Below are positions 48,582-61,100 of a DNA stretch of 64,000 bases, one piece after another (position 1 is the first letter of the stretch; the number at the start of each line of letters is the position of its first letter). The stretch is from positions 6,262,001 to 6,326,000 of the forward strand of contig NC_060118.1 in assembly GCF_021155765.1 (NCBI RefSeq), in the 5' to 3' direction. The position numbers were made by a program, and so were the translations under genes. Below the pieces are notes generated by a model. The model was not told where the DNA came from and searched no databases. It saw only the letters and a program-made list of their open reading frames with translations. Source of the DNA: Diprion similis. Lineage: Eukaryota > Arthropoda > Insecta > Hymenoptera > Diprionidae.

Positions 48582-50057
48582 GCTGACCTGAGTGGAAAGG
48601 GAATGAAATTTGAAACATGAATACGACAAATTGTAATGTTGCCTGGATGGTTATATCGATTTCGAAGTTGTCGTATATATTTCCAAATATCAAAGTACAT
48701 ATATCTCAAACATGGAAAAGGGTTCAACAGCCCCATTCTATATGCAATTCTCGACAAAAATACTCCTTTACATTTTCATTTGACGCAGAAATAAAGAAAT
48801 GGCATGAATTCTGTGAATTTACCTAAGCGGTTTCATAGAATCCGTGCCATTTCTTTAATTCTGCCTCAAATCAAAATGTATTAAGTGTTTTTATTTGGAA
48901 TTGTGTATAGGATAAGGATAGTAAACTGTTTTTTACATTTGAGATGTGTGGACTTCGATATGTAGAGATATTCATGTCAACGTCGAAATTGATTAGGGCA
49001 TCCCCGTAATGAGATGTCGATGAAATGATTATTCATCAAATTGAAAGCTTAACTCAGAACTTATGACGTTTGTGAACTTTTTTCATCAAACTCCTGTGGC
49101 CGTTACCAGCAGATTAAACACATTGAATAAAATTTTAGAAACAAAGATGTTTAAGGCTAAAATCGTGGTACAAAGTTTTTTATTTTGAAATTCAGTATTG
49201 AAATTGGATAAAATCGGTTGGTGATAACCTACACTGTGGTCAAAACTGAAATTGGACTAATTTTGCAGCGATATGAAAGTACACCGTCGATTGTTATTGT
49301 CTTGGTTGAATAACCGGGTCAATTTTCAACTACTAAATGACGTGAAATGGGAATATTGGTGGAAATTTAATTAGTGTAGTAGCCAGGCGATTTAATGTAT
49401 TGTGCGATATAAAAGTTCCTACTTTATGTAAACGTAATTTGCAAGTTTAAACTGAAGTGTAGATTCTCGCGTCGGAGTGACGCTTTGGAAAATATCAAGA
49501 CAATGATACGTATGAATGCGTGCACGAATGAATAAGCCGTAAGACGATTTTATACTCACGGTTTACGGTGATCGGATGGTATTGATGTGTGAAGAAAATG
49601 CAGCGATGATACGTTAATTATGTAGGTTTATTCTTATCCTTTAACGATATTCACTCCGCACAAGAATAGTCCGGCAAACTTGCGCCTACTTCTTCTGTAC
49701 AAACGCATCCAACTCCGATTAATTTGCAAATGGCGATCTTCGTTCGTTGCGCATAGACCATGAAGGATAGGCATAGACTGTTCGCTGCATTACATACAAC
49801 TTCAAAGTGACATCTTGGAGAAATGGAATAATTTTCTGGGCGCATGGTCGGTAAGCACATGTCGGTAACAGGCCAATACTTTGCCATATTTAGCATCACG
49901 GAATCGAAGCAATAAATTTTTGTCATTTGTTCGGTTGCGACGCTCGATAAATGTGTTTTGTATAATGTTTGTTTGATCAGTTGCTTGGAAAGTTGATTGT
50001 CCGAATCTTATGGAACGCCACCCGTTAATCTTCCGTCTAACTTCTTTTCGGTCTGAA

Positions 50058-50855
50058 GCGTGGTGTGAATATACATGACGTTGACTGTGCATACATGATG
50101 TGCCTAGAACTCCTACGACACGCCTCTTTCTTTGAGATTAATAAGGCCTTTAAGTGAGATGTGTAACAAGTATCTAGAGAAATCCCTATATCGTTAGGGA
50201 ATTATTTTTCTGGCGAACGCTACCCTGTTCGGTAATGCCATCACGTATAGTCGTCACAACAATTAAGCAACACTGCTCTAGGGAATTTTGGTGTCATTGG
50301 TACACATCTTACTTAAGTCGAATACAGCGCGTGAGAGAAACTTTTTTGGAGAAAGAAACTGCACTCCTAGCGTAGTGTGAGTATATACACGATATGCCTA
50401 GAACTTCTACGAAACGCTCCTTTCTTCGAGGTTAAAGCCTTTAAGTGAGATGTTTATGTGAAATCCCTATATTGTTGGGGAATTATTCTTCTGACGAAAG
50501 CTACCCTGCTCGGCAATGCCACCATATACAGGGTGCGTTCCGAAATTAGCTGGCAGCGCTAAAAACTCCCTAGGATAGAGGTATAGCTACCCATGAACTC
50601 GGGAGCGCGAAAAAAATAAAAGATTATTGACAACACCAAGAGCCAATATCGGAACGCACCCACAGTGTGGTGTGAGTTATTTAAAATCTCGCTCATTTTT
50701 TCCCCACGCAGATCCAACATCCCAACAATTAATCAACATCACTCTAGGGAATTTTGGGGCCGTTGGTAAACATCTTACTTAAGTCCAGTCCAGCGCGTGA
50801 GAGAAATTTTTTTGGAGACAGAAGTTGAACTCCTACGCACTCACACTACGGTGTC
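50058..50855. repeat. Diverged tandem duplication upstream of MOB1
   Basis: Copy A (about 50,058-50,369) and copy B (about 50,371-50,855) share, in order: GCGTRGTGTGARTATA, TGCCTAGAACTYCTACG, GCCTTTAAGTGAGATG, GAAATCCCTATATYGTTRGG, GCTACCCTGYTCGGYAATGCCA, CTAGGGAATTTTGG and CATCTTACTTAAGTC. Copy B is longer because it contains the 131-bp MITE and about 50 further bases. Confidence 0.8.
50531..50661. mobile_element. 131-bp MITE inserted in duplication copy B
   Basis: Terminal inverted repeats GGGTGCGTTCCGAAATT and AATATCGGAACGCACCC bound 131 bp. ACA occurs directly on both sides (50,528-50,530 and 50,662-50,664), which would be a 3-bp target duplication. The corresponding place in copy A lacks the element. 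A degenerate copy lies at about 14,210-14,343. A 3-bp duplication would suit a Harbinger-like element, but this is a guess. Confidence 0.8.
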
Positions 50856-51185
50856 TAGTCCCGTCTGGTTCCTTCTGACTCCGTCTGGCGCATCGAGAGC
50901 GGTGATATCGACGACCGTGTCGACGACTCGAAGTAGGCTCGAGGGACGAATCAACGCGGACTGCGGAGTCAAGGAGGGCCACTGAGGAGGGCAGCAGTTA
51001 ACTCAACCGAACCGAAAACATCTGTGGCGATTCCAAAAAACTGACGATATTCCCATGTTTATCGCTGTCAAAGTTCCATGCGCATTTCGATCAGCGTAAT
51101 ACTGTACTTTTTCACATAAATATCAAGGGAATAGTCAGAATTTCTCACATAGTCAAACAAATAGCTGATCAAAATATCTCCAACG

Positions 51186-53923
51186 ATGAGCTTCCTGTTG
51201 TGAGTACTACTACTACACTTGGGAACGACCTTTCTTTTTCCTCTATTTTTATTTTTATTTTTCCGTATTCCAATTAATCACTTTTTTACGACACCTGAGC
51301 ATATTCCCCCTGACGAAAGTAACAAAAAATCGAGCTGACAATAGGCCTGTTGTTGTATATATACTCCTTATCAACGCACCTATGAATATACCTATGCCGT
51401 TTCGTCCTCAAATCGATATTTTATCTGTTCTAAAATGCCTCATTGTATCGTATTTGACAGCTCCGTCTGACTTTCTCTATCTCACTTCCTCTCCCTCTCT
51501 GTGCCATTTCTATCTCATATTCTTGCCATTTGAAGTTTCTGATCTGCACTTCAAACAGAAAATTTTGAAACTAAGTTTGATTTGCTTACTGTTATTCATA
51601 CTTGTTTATACGACCAGTTTGTTAAATAGAATATGTGTTTTTCTAAATTAATTACAAACAATTCCTCGCCTATGTCTTTACATTTCATATCATGTACTTT
51701 TCAATAACTTAGCGGAAGCCGATCTTCGAAAACTTTCAAGCCAAAGAAGAATATCCCTGAAGGGACGCATCAGTATGATTTAATGAAACATGCAGCGGCG
51801 ACACTTGGCTCAGGAAATTTACGTTTGGCAGTGATGTTACCTGAGGGTGAAGATCTCAATGAATGGGTTGCCGTCAATAGTGCGTAACTTATCTTCTCTC
51901 AAATTCATCAATGAAGGCAATCCAGACTCAAGTTACTTCGTATTTTCATGTGTTTGTAAATCAAACCCACCAACTTGAATTATACTTCAAATGTTTATTC
52001 AAAATGATAGATATTGTTTGAATGAAGTCGTTAGTTGAACTGGGAAACTTCAAAGATATGTTATTTACCTCCTTATGTCTGGGGTGAAATTAGGGCTGAA
52101 ACATTTGATAAAAACTTTCATATTTCAATTCCAGAATGTCCATATAGTCCATTGTTGGTCTGTAAAAGACATTACACATGATTTTTGAATTAATCACTCA
52201 AGTAATCACTGTTGCTTGTTGCAATATCAGTCAGTGTTTGACGAATCTAATGTTATACTCTGCATCGGCTATAACTTTGTATTATCTGCTTTTAATTATG
52301 AATCAGACTTGAACAACTTCCTCTGTGTATAATTACAGTGTAAGTGTGCGAGTAGCCTGAGTCATGGAATACGATTCTACTACAGATGAATAGATACTTG
52401 AATTGTGTGTAAATTTATGTATTGCATTAAAATTCAAGAATGTGTTTCGTATTTCAACGCCATGCCAATCTAAAGTGTACAACATAAACATGAATTATTA
52501 TAAATGAATAACATTCTGGGTTTAAATTTGTATCGGAGTATTTCTTTTTTCAGCGGTCGACTTTTTCAACCAAATAAATATGTTGTATGGAACAATTACG
52601 GAGTTTTGTACAGAGGAGAGCTGCCCGATTATGTCAGCTGGTCCGAAGTACGAGTATCATTGGGCCGATGGTCATACTGTCAAGAAACCAATCAAGTGCT
52701 CCGCACCCAAATATATCGATTACCTAATGACGTGGGTGCAGGATCAATTGGATGACGAGACTCTGTTTCCATCAAAAATTGGCTAGTATTCTAAGTATTG
52801 GCTAGCTATTAATCATCACTAAAGTAAATATTGTCATGGGCGTTAGAGTTGCACAGTTAAAAATTTTACATTTAATCTTAACGATGTGTAAACGGATCAA
52901 ATTTAATACATTTTTAGGAGTGCCGTTTCCAAAAAATTTCCTCTCAATTGCCAAGACCATATTAAAGCGCTTGTTCAGAGTCTACGCACATATTTATCAC
53001 CAGCACTTCAGTGAGGTCGTTCAACTGGGAGAAGAGGCACATCTTAACACATCGTTTAAGCATTTTATTTTTTTCGTTCAGGTAAGCAAAACCACAACAT
53101 AGGTATTATTGCTTTGAATTTTTGAACGATCTCTAAAAGCTTCTCACAACTATAAATATTGTGAGGTCGTTCTTGTAGTTTAGAATTGAGTGCTTATTAT
53201 TTAGAGTTGTAAAATTCTTTTTTTTTGAGGATGCATATGTATTGATCATTGGGAATAATACAAATGCAGTCACATTGTGATTATTTCTTGATGAATCTGA
53301 TTTTCACATCAACCAAATGAATCAGCGATATCAATTAAGTTTTAGACCGTTCTCAACTCGACTTCAATTTTCTTTGATTGTTAGCGATTAATGATACAAT
53401 CATATTTCGTGCAATATTAACCCAATCTTATTTACAGACTATATTTCAGTAATCATACTTTGTACTTGCAAGCATATCCTGCATATAAGTAAAGTAGTTA
53501 GGCACGAATTTTTTTGATAATGTATACCACTATTTGACTACAATTTAAAAATTGTAATTCGATTTGGGTGTAAAATTAGAAAAATCGTACAACAAGAGCT
53601 TCTTTTTAAAGAGTTATAAAGATTCTGATATTTTCAAAGTCACACGCACTTTTCAATTTGGTATTCTACACCAAGTAAGTCATTCTGTTACTACAGAAAA
53701 AAAGTCGTTTGGCCAACTTTATATTAACAATAATTTCGATATTGGGGCACCCATTGTGTTTCACAAAATCAATGTATGCATGTAAACTGTTTTTAATTTA
53801 TCTGAGGAAATTTAGTTTCGATATCATGGTTATTGTTTCTAGGAATTCAACCTAATAGACAGACGAGAATTAGCCCCATTACAAGAGCTAATTGAAAAAC
53901 TGACTGCAAAGGATGCTCGATGA
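51186..53923 (+). CDS. mats: MOB kinase activator 1 (Mats)
   Basis: Five coding exons: 51,186-51,199, 51,713-51,879, 52,554-52,781, 52,918-53,081 and 53,843-53,923. Total 654 nt, 217 aa. Family knowledge: MOB1 binds and activates LATS/Warts and NDR kinases in the Hippo and mitotic-exit pathways. Seen: start [45 protein letters not shown] and HIYHQH (zinc ligands C79, C84, H161, H166 by family numbering), and the end [14 protein letters not shown]-type tail. T12 and T35, phosphorylated by MST/Hippo kinase, are present. Near-identity with animal MOB1 runs the whole length. Exon 1 is only 14 coding nt, as MSFL plus two bases. Intron 3 begins GC rather than GT (TTG|GCTAGT), the only in-frame way to join KIG to VPFPKNF. 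Confidence 0.97.
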
Positions 53924-54236
53924 ACACCCTCTACTCTGATCATCGTCTGTGAAGCCTCTCCAAAGAATCTCATCAATGCTATCTCTGTTAACTATCTATC
54001 ATATAATAATTATTTAATATTATTTAAATAATCGTATCGAATCATATTGCAAAGGAAGTCTTATGCTGAGTCAAAAGCCGTCTATACGGCTACTCTTCTT
54101 CATTATATTGCAGTTTAAACTGTGATTAAAGCTTTGTCAATAACAGTAATTAGTTTTGTGCACAGTTCACAAAACAATTTTTCCGTTTGACCTAGTGGGT
54201 GAACTTAGTATCATGCGAAAGCATTTGGCGGAAAAC

Positions 54237-54242
54237 AATAAA
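54237..54242 (+). other. Candidate polyadenylation signal of MOB1
   Basis: AATAAA about 315 nt after the MOB1 stop codon; the first canonical hexamer in that direction that I noticed. Confidence 0.45.
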
Positions 54243-55965
54243 ATTCACTCATAATAATTGAACCCCAAATGATGTGCTTCGAACAGATAAGTCAATAGGT
54301 GAAATTTCAAGACAAAATTGAAATCTGTGAATACCTATAAAAATTATTGTTAAATAGATGAATTATTTTCAACGTTACGCTGCTTAGAATTATATGAATT
54401 TTTTTTTTTTTTTATATTTATTTAATTTTTAATTTTTTTTTTTTTTTTTTTTTTTTTTCTTGGCTGTTGTAAGACATCTGTGCAAGTTTCTTTATCATAC
54501 TACTATTTGCAAATTTTTCTTCTATTCTTAGTCGTTGACTTCGGTTAAATAATGAAAACAGTATGATGAAATTTCCTAGCATGTAATGTTTATTGCTGTA
54601 GAAGGTAGGCTGTAGACAAAAGGGTGATAATTTGTACGTCAATCAATTTCCATAAGTTAAAATAATTTTAACTTCATTGCAAATATTGGTCGTCATAAAA
54701 TTTCAGAATACTGCTTGAGTCAATCTCGTATGTATCAAAAGAATATTATGCAATCCTTTCGTTTATTGTGTCGGGAGAAAAAAATTTCAAAAATGCCTTG
54801 GAACAGGTGCAAGTAATATTATCCGTTTACGTCTAACAACATTAGATATTTGTTACGTAGTCTATTATCAATGGTACGGTGAAAGTATACGGCAGAGAAA
54901 TAACACTGAATGTGAAACATATTGCACCGTGTTGATTATATAAGGGTATTAACGTAATTTATATTAATAGTTTTTGTATTAAACACTTACAAAACGATCG
55001 ATCTATAGAAATACTAATCTTTTTAAGAAAAATACGAAATGAAAAAATTAATAAATTCCGAAACTATACACAAGAAGAACTGTACTCAGAAGTAGAGTAC
55101 AAGTGGATCAGAACCAGAATGTTTACGACACTTTGATCACGTAGTTAGTACTTTTTACCGTTTTAAATCAAAATGGTTTTACTTCAATCCGGACAAGGTG
55201 TAAAATAAATAACATAAATGATCCAGAGCTGGTGTATGAACATCCAGGAAAAATAATAACGAGTACTGCATACACAAGTTGAATGTTATGCAAAGATAAC
55301 TTTTTTTTTTCTTTACTTTCTTTCAAATTCTATTTACACTATATGTGTTTGATACCGTTTATCTTAGTAAAATATTGAATTAAGAATTTTAGGAAAGATA
55401 GTCGTAAAAATAGACGAGATAAAAAAAAAAATTATCTATTTAAGTTTTCATCTATTTTGACGATTAATCTTCATTGAAGAGCTTTTAAGGAGAATTGTTA
55501 TGTTTCCGACATACAATGAGAACCAAACGTTGTAATCGCTGAGTAAGTCGACTCTGACGATGATATCGTTAACGATCTAATATATAAACAGCATGTGTAT
55601 TATTAATAACTAACGTATAATCAACGTCCAGGACTCATTCCGCTTACCCTAATTTTTGCTCTCCCTCTATTGGGAATTTCTGTATATATATGCGACAAAC
55701 TAATTAACTGTCTGTATAGAAACCACGACAAAACGAAGAAAAAGAAAAGAAAAAGAAAGAGCGCATACCGGTCTGTTTATGTTGAATTAATATATTTCGA
55801 TGTATTCATTTCGATCATTTTTGAGAACTTATATTTTTTAAGAATTTACATAGAATACGTTTTAAGACAAAAAAAAAAAACAAAAAAAAAACGAACAAAT
55901 AATAATTTTTTACTTTTACTCTAGCTTATATATACTAATTAAAAATATATATACGTTATTCACTA

Positions 55966-56038
55966 ATAACAATAATAATAGTAATAATAACAATAACATC
56001 AATTACAATTGTTATCATTATTATTATTGTTATCATTA
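55966..56038. repeat. Low-complexity inverted repeat
   Basis: ATAACAATAATAATAGTAAT on the left is complementary to the ATTATTATTATTGTTATCAT tract on the right, around a centre near AATTACAATT. It may simply be trinucleotide-rich DNA that happens to fold. Confidence 0.6.
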
Positions 56039-58135
56039 TGCTTTGTATGGAAGATTTTCGTGTACATATTTATTTTTTATGTTTTTGCTTGACGAATAAT
56101 AATCAATTTATTTAAGAAATCGTTAGAACTTAATGTCATACCCAAATCTATGTACGTATCGATAAAGCAAAACTGCACGCTATTCGCTGTCTACCAAGAT
56201 TATACCAAGAATGTAAACGTTTCGATTTTCAACCGAATGTACGAAGTACGGATAATGCCAATTTCATTACAAACATTGAGTAATATGAATATTGCTTGCA
56301 TAGTTGCCTCTGAAAAAAATGAAATTTTGATTTAAAAAAATTTATAAATAAACAATATTTCATGTATTCATAACCGTAATAGACAGGCACATTCATATAT
56401 TATTACTCACAATAATTGAGTGCTTTTCTTTTGAATCAACTTTTAATTCAACGGTCTGATTAAACTTGTATAATTATATTAATATTCATTTGCCATATTT
56501 CTACTCCCCAAAAAATTACAGTGGAAGTTTTTTGTCTCAGATAAGAGCATATCAGAATGAAATTTTATAACGATACGATTAAAGAATCAATTGTGCATTT
56601 GGTACTTAAATTTGTCTTCGATTATTAATCTGCAGTATAAACAATAACATCCTGACACGTTCTGGAAGTTTTAAAAATATTCAAATCAATATACAGAAGC
56701 ACATATCCGATAATATATGTATACATAAGTAAAACTTTTTTTTTTTAATAATAATACTGCTGTGTAGATTTTACCATCAGTAAAAATACTTCGAACTTGA
56801 CTTTTTTTAAAATGAATAGGATGTTGAAATATTGTTATCTTTAGTACATGAATCTGTTACAGTGCTGATATTGGAAAAATAGAGTAATGAACAATACCTG
56901 CAGATCACACGTAGAAATTTTTTCAGAAACAGGTTTTGTGAGAATAATTTTGGTTGAATTTATGTTAACTGCCGAGGTATAAAACTTGTGCAAATGTTAT
57001 TAAAAATTTTACTGCCAAATAGAAATATCGATCAGCATTATAATTGATATAAACTATGAACGTTAATATTTTTTATGCAAATCAACCATGAAAACTGCTT
57101 TTACTGTATACTATATAGATGTACAAGTACTCTAACCACTTAAATACAAATTACTAGACTTGTTGCGAAAATTCTTTGGCTACAATTCTTGTATTCTGTT
57201 TCAAACTATTCAGAAAAAAACGTTGTGATGACTGGTTCCTTCAACATGGTTTCATTATAAATAATTTACGCTGATTAATTTCATTAAAACTGTTTACTAG
57301 TTGACTAAATTATAATTTGGACTGAGTTTCAGGTTTAATTAGTATTGAAGGAATCGGACCTAACAGTATACATTGTTGATCGTCTGTATTTATTATTTTC
57401 AACTAATTATCAGAAATGTAATTTTTGAGAATTACAATGTGATTCAGAATCAATTTTCTTTCTTCTTGAAGCAACAAGTTATACATATATGTATGGATCC
57501 TGCAGAAATTGTTTTCCCAACAATTTCTGAATGATTTCATAGATTTCAGTGTTGTAACTTACATATAATATATGATGTAACGAGAATCATCACCAGCGAA
57601 ATATTTATTGTGTCATCGTTTAATTAAACTCATGTCACAGTTTGATTCTGCGCAAGATAAGAAAATAAGAATCTAATTATTATTAGGTATGTTGCAGATG
57701 TAATAACGATAATACTGTGCAATGTAAATAGTATTTTCTCATGTGAAAAAAATAAATAAATACATAATAAAATGCCACATTACACACGGAAATATGCAAT
57801 CAGTTAGTCTCCACAATGTTGACTCGCTCATGCACAAATTCTTCAATTTAATTACTCGCATCTTGATCTATTTTTTGTTAAAGTATCATAGTCAATAATC
57901 TTAACTTATTAAAACGATTACTGCGATATTGGATCTAACTTAATACATCTTTGGAATGCAATGTCCCGAAGTCTGCAAATTGCGATCCTCATTTATTCAT
58001 AAAAATCACTTTCCTGACAGAAAGAGTACGATCTAGATATCTGTGACTTGTCAGGATAGTGAATATCGGTAATATCTCGCACAGTTTTTAAGCTTGGAAT
58101 ACTTACGAGGCTCGTTAGTGCTAACGGTCAAGATT

Positions 58136-61100
58136 ATGTACAAAATTTGGGGATGGATGAAGCAGCTTACGCGATCCGAACCACAGATATTCCACAAAGC
58201 TAGGGAACCGATTGACTCAGCTGAAAATGAAGACCGTTACAAATCATACGAACATTTCTGGAGTTTGTCTAACCTGGTGCTCATCACTACGTGCTTTCAA
58301 ATGGATGCTATCTACTTTTGCGACATGAGTCACATGTTCAAAAACGATTCCAGTAAGTTGTTTCTTCAGCGTTTCGCCAGTTAATTTTCGATTTACACTT
58401 TCAAGTTACAAGTAGAACTTGATTTCTCAGTTTCCTCATGTTTCAAATTCCTTTTAACCAGAACCTGGCTTCATTCAAATCATGTTCATGTATACTACAT
58501 GGGGCCCCGCGTTGATCTACATGGAGGTTTTTCTTGGGCAGTATATTCGGCACAGCTGCCTCTACCTGAAGAATATAGTACCTCTGGCGTGCTCTACTAT
58601 AGGATATGGCATGCTGTTGACAATATATTTATACTCCGTTGCCTCCGTCGAACGATTGGCTGATACCTACATATTTATCTTCAGGTTTCTAGTACGCCGC
58701 TCTGTCAAAAGAATCCATACAAGTTCCCATTCGAGTCGTAGAAATGTACGCACACCAGTCACAAACATTCCGTGTCATATTTCTGTACAGATTTTTTTGA
58801 CCGAAGCATTTATTTGTACTTCCACTTCGTACGATATTTGTTTGAAATCTAATGCAACACGAAATTGTTCAAAGGTCCTTCGGTTCCAAACTGCCATGGA
58901 TGATCTGTCCAGAAGGTTCGACACCAGCAACGTGCATTGATCGACCATTGCTACTTAACTGTTACCTGGAAAATAGGCAGGACGAGTGCTATCCAAAGCT
59001 GGGGACTGAGCTCCTTTCATCGAGAATATACTACAAGTTAGTTGTACCAATTTTTTTTCATCGCTAAAAATGAACGTAAAACCATTAATTATGAACATAA
59101 ACAAGCACAGTTCCTTCAATTTTGTTTACCGCAGAGATACTCATTCGACATTTGTGAAGAGGGCAGGCCTTTTACTTGTCGGATGGCTCACTGTGTACAT
59201 CACTTTGAAACAAAGCCTCAGCGATACACTCAACGTGCGTTAATTATTTGACGGAGACTTAGTACAGGCCCTATCAAAAGTCGAGCTAATTTTATCGAGC
59301 CTAACGTTGAACAAGTCAAAATTGCTTTTGCTCGAAACGTAACTGCCTTTTAATGTCGGGGTATTTTACACTTGTAAAGTTATCTACCCTAACTTTATTT
59401 CCATTTCTTTGCAGATGATGAAGAGATTTGCACTATTTATAATTATTTTCTTTCTATGTCTATTCATACCCTTAGCGAATCACATCCCCCAGGGTCTCTC
59501 CGAATCACCTTTCTTCAACTTACGCATCAGTGGCATTTTGAACGTGCAAGTAAGTTGGTCAAGCAACTCTTTGAGCTTTGATCACGTTTTTATTCTCTCT
59601 GCAGGCATGGCTCGCAGCCTTCACGGATTTCTTAAGGGATCATGCTATAGTTCGCGGCGGGTATCAGCTCATTGGGTGTCGCATTAAGCCAGGTCCGACC
59701 ACAGCAAATCTCACAATTTGTTCGTGTGCTCTCACCTACATCATTACTGCAATTTGCCAGATGTTTTCAACTGGCATTCTAGGCGTGCTGTTGTTTTACA
59801 TGAAAGTCACCAACGCCGAAGAGGAGCTCTATTTTCCAAGCAAGAATGATTAATACCGTTATACTTTTCCGGGTCAGTATTGTTATAGAAAGGATTTGTT
59901 CTTCTTGTTACAGAATATGCAAAACTCTTCAACTTCTATCCCTTTGCACTGGGAATGCTGCCTGTTCGACAAATGTGGAGCTTGATCTACTTCATGTTTG
60001 TGGCCCTATTGTCGACATCTTACACTGTAATCACAAGGCATTATAATCGATGAATATTTAGTACAGAGTTTAAGTCTCCAGCCACGTAGAATTGAGGCTG
60101 ATTATTTTTGTAGATAGTGAATATGGCGGTGCTTGAAGAAAGCATATACGACAACTTCCCAGTAGTGTTGCGGTACCGAAGCTATGTCAAAGTTGCAATA
60201 TGCACTCTTGGATTTCTAATTGGAATCCTTACTGACCTTATGGTTGGTTATAATTGCGTGTGTTTGTTTTATTGCAACGATGATTGACCTGCCGAATTCC
60301 ATGCAGGTTGACAACGAATCGAGCGCTTATGAAGACGAGCCTGTACTGAGGATTGCACAGCGACTGACAATCATTATTTTATTGACCCTCACAATCAGCG
60401 TTGGGTAAACGAATTTTAGTCTGGTACTCAGTCGGGCCATAATTAAAAGTGTGTCCATCATTAAGTTTATATTTCAGGGTAATGATTTGCTCAATTAATT
60501 TATTATCACCGAAAATAGGTACGTTTACGGAGTCGAACAATTTTCGGATGATATAAACTTTTTGAATGGAAGTCAACCGAATACCTACTGGAAGATATGC
60601 TGGAAGAGTTTGCCGTTCGGAATATTGGTACAGCACTTTGAGACGAGACTCAATATTAAATATACATTTAATAAACCAATTTAGATATTGTTCAGCAGCG
60701 AAGTAATCGACATTAGCTTCCCGTCTAACAATGTGTCCGAAATGGCATCGAATATACTCTACGTAATCCTGTTGATCGTGGCATTACTCTTTATGCTCCG
60801 TCAAGTTGTCATGTCCATTAAGGCTAGAGTGAGTCTTATTATAAGCTCTACGTACTGCCTGATCGGTGTAACTCTACGGACTGATTAGTAACAGCATTTT
60901 TTGGATCGGTCACAGAATGTTACGGGCTTGTTATTTCAAGCTACGATGCTTTGGGGACCACCGTCGGACGAAGATCGCCGGATGCGCAGGATGTACAATC
61001 CACGCGAAGAGACCAACTACTGGAAGAAGAACAGCCAGTGCACTCACCACTGTCTCATTGGAAAAGACATTCTGCTCTCTGTTATTCACAGCGAGATTAA

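Larger units (their letters stand above)
48582..51185. other. Divergent region between hnRNP F/H and MOB1
   Basis: Contains the hnRNP 5' UTR exon(s) and promoter on the minus strand, and the MOB1 upstream region on the plus strand. About 50,058-50,855 is a diverged tandem duplication carrying a nested MITE. An open frame with eight cysteines occurs on the minus strand at 49,651-49,926; I do not call it as a gene. Confidence 0.6.
53924..58135. other. AT-rich intergenic region after MOB1
   Basis: MOB1 3' UTR followed by AT-rich DNA with poly-T tracts (about 54,401-54,460), A-rich stretches (55,730-55,760 and 55,866-55,890) and an ATT/AAC low-complexity palindrome (about 55,966-56,038). I see no convincing exon in over 4 kb. 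Confidence 0.65.

Noticed and set aside
49802-50092. 96-codon minus-strand frame (MHSQRHVYSHH...)
   Set aside because: Basic, low-complexity composition, overlaps the cysteine-rich frame in another phase, and no family resemblance.
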